A stretch of DNA of 64,000 bases from Deinococcus apachensis DSM 19763 (GTDB lineage Bacteria > Deinococcota > Deinococci > Deinococcales > Deinococcaceae), in assembly GCF_000381345.1 (NCBI RefSeq), contig NZ_KB906398.1:434001-498000 (forward strand), given 5' to 3'. The first letter of the stretch is position 1. Every line of letters starts with the position of its first letter. Position numbers and translations under genes: made by a program. Positions 63,954 through 64,000 of the stretch are shown in pieces. The notes beneath the pieces were generated by a model. That model ran no database searches. It worked only from the letters and a program-made list of their open reading frames with translations, and was not told where the DNA came from.

Positions 63954-64000
63954 ATGAGCGCGCCTTCTGCCCCGTCCCCCTTCCGCCTGTCCGAGCGTGC
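63954..64000 (+). CDS. Start of a gene running off the right edge
   Basis: ATG 63954 opens MSAPSAPSPFRLSER, continuing past the window end. TACCCT (63942-63947) ends 6 nt before the ATG, the leaderless layout common here, which supports the start. Too little is visible to name a product. Confidence 0.5.
   Translation, partial: MSAPSAPSPFRLSER

Overview
The window is a GC-rich bacterial chromosome segment that I assign to the genus Deinococcus or a very close relative. The reasons are the carotenoid genes (CrtLm-type lycopene cyclase, a desaturase-like enzyme with a UbiA prenyltransferase, a GGPP-type synthase), an HspR-type regulator, split serine dehydratase, secreted lipoprotein subtilase, RecF/RecO/MutS/MutL repair genes, and a striking number of start codons lying 5-8 nt after a TANNNT -10 hexamer, i.e. 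leaderless mRNAs as known from Deinococcus. No prophage, intact insertion sequence, CRISPR array or plasmid function is visible; the region reads as core chromosome with a few small scars.

Layout. 1-1.0 kb: end of a HIT protein and a HAD phosphatase. 1.0-1.7 kb: PadR regulator followed by decayed DNA including a Uma2-type endonuclease remnant. 1.8-3.4 kb: serine dehydratase (two subunits, minus strand). 3.4-4.9 kb: small acidic protein and lycopene cyclase. 5-7.8 kb: lipoprotein esterase, RecO, a cysteine-motif protein, MgtC-like membrane protein. 8.1-12.1 kb: a proline catabolic operon (GntR regulator, proline dehydrogenase, NmrA-like SDR, P5C dehydrogenase) with an operator palindrome over its -10. 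12.6-14.9 kb: secreted subtilase and a Nudix hydrolase. 14.9-18.2 kb: carotenoid-type desaturase, UbiA prenyltransferase and a divergent NDUFA9-like SDR. 18.3-19.4 kb: two tandem phosphoribosyltransferase paralogues. 19.4-21.5 kb: HspR-like protein with two tandem DNA-binding domains, Nudix and PPP phosphatase in one overlapping operon. 21.7-24.4 kb: M20 peptidase, PurN, DUF402 protein, tRNA-Ser(GGA). 24.5-28.8 kb: DUF4188 protein, aquaporin, methyltransferase, MFS transporter, B12-binding mutase subunit. 28.9-32.3 kb: beta-propeller protein, GltX, flavin reductase. 32.3-36.6 kb: mutS-mutL operon. 36.7-41.5 kb: secreted unknowns, pterin dehydratase, thioesterase, Fsr-like MFS, PRTase-fold protein, ICMT-like protein. 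41.6-46.8 kb: diguanylate cyclase-MeaB pair, phosphatase-PurM pair, TVP38 protein. 46.9-50.7 kb: prenyl synthase, NPCBM/propeller lipoprotein, N-formylglutamate amidohydrolase-like protein. 50.8-53.9 kb: RecF, DciA-like protein, RsmC-like methyltransferase. 54-57.7 kb: ScyD-like lipoprotein, RNase HII, small membrane protein, MOSC protein, GNAT protein. 57.7-61.7 kb: LepA, an aaRS-like protein of unknown role, MBL hydrolase. 61.9-64 kb: two-component system, a 54-aa cysteine-rich ORF, and the start of another gene.

Most interesting: the double-domain HspR with a HAIR-like inverted repeat at its start; the zinc-motif-extended DciA protein coupled to recF; a possible class II aaRS-like orphan; a HisKA-type kinase paired with a NarL-type regulator; the repeat-built N-terminus of the desaturase; a leaderless 11-codon mini-ORF coupled to a secreted protein; and the cysteine-rich mini-protein near the right edge. 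No single large undescribed system is evident, and all functional statements rest on reading motifs without a database search.
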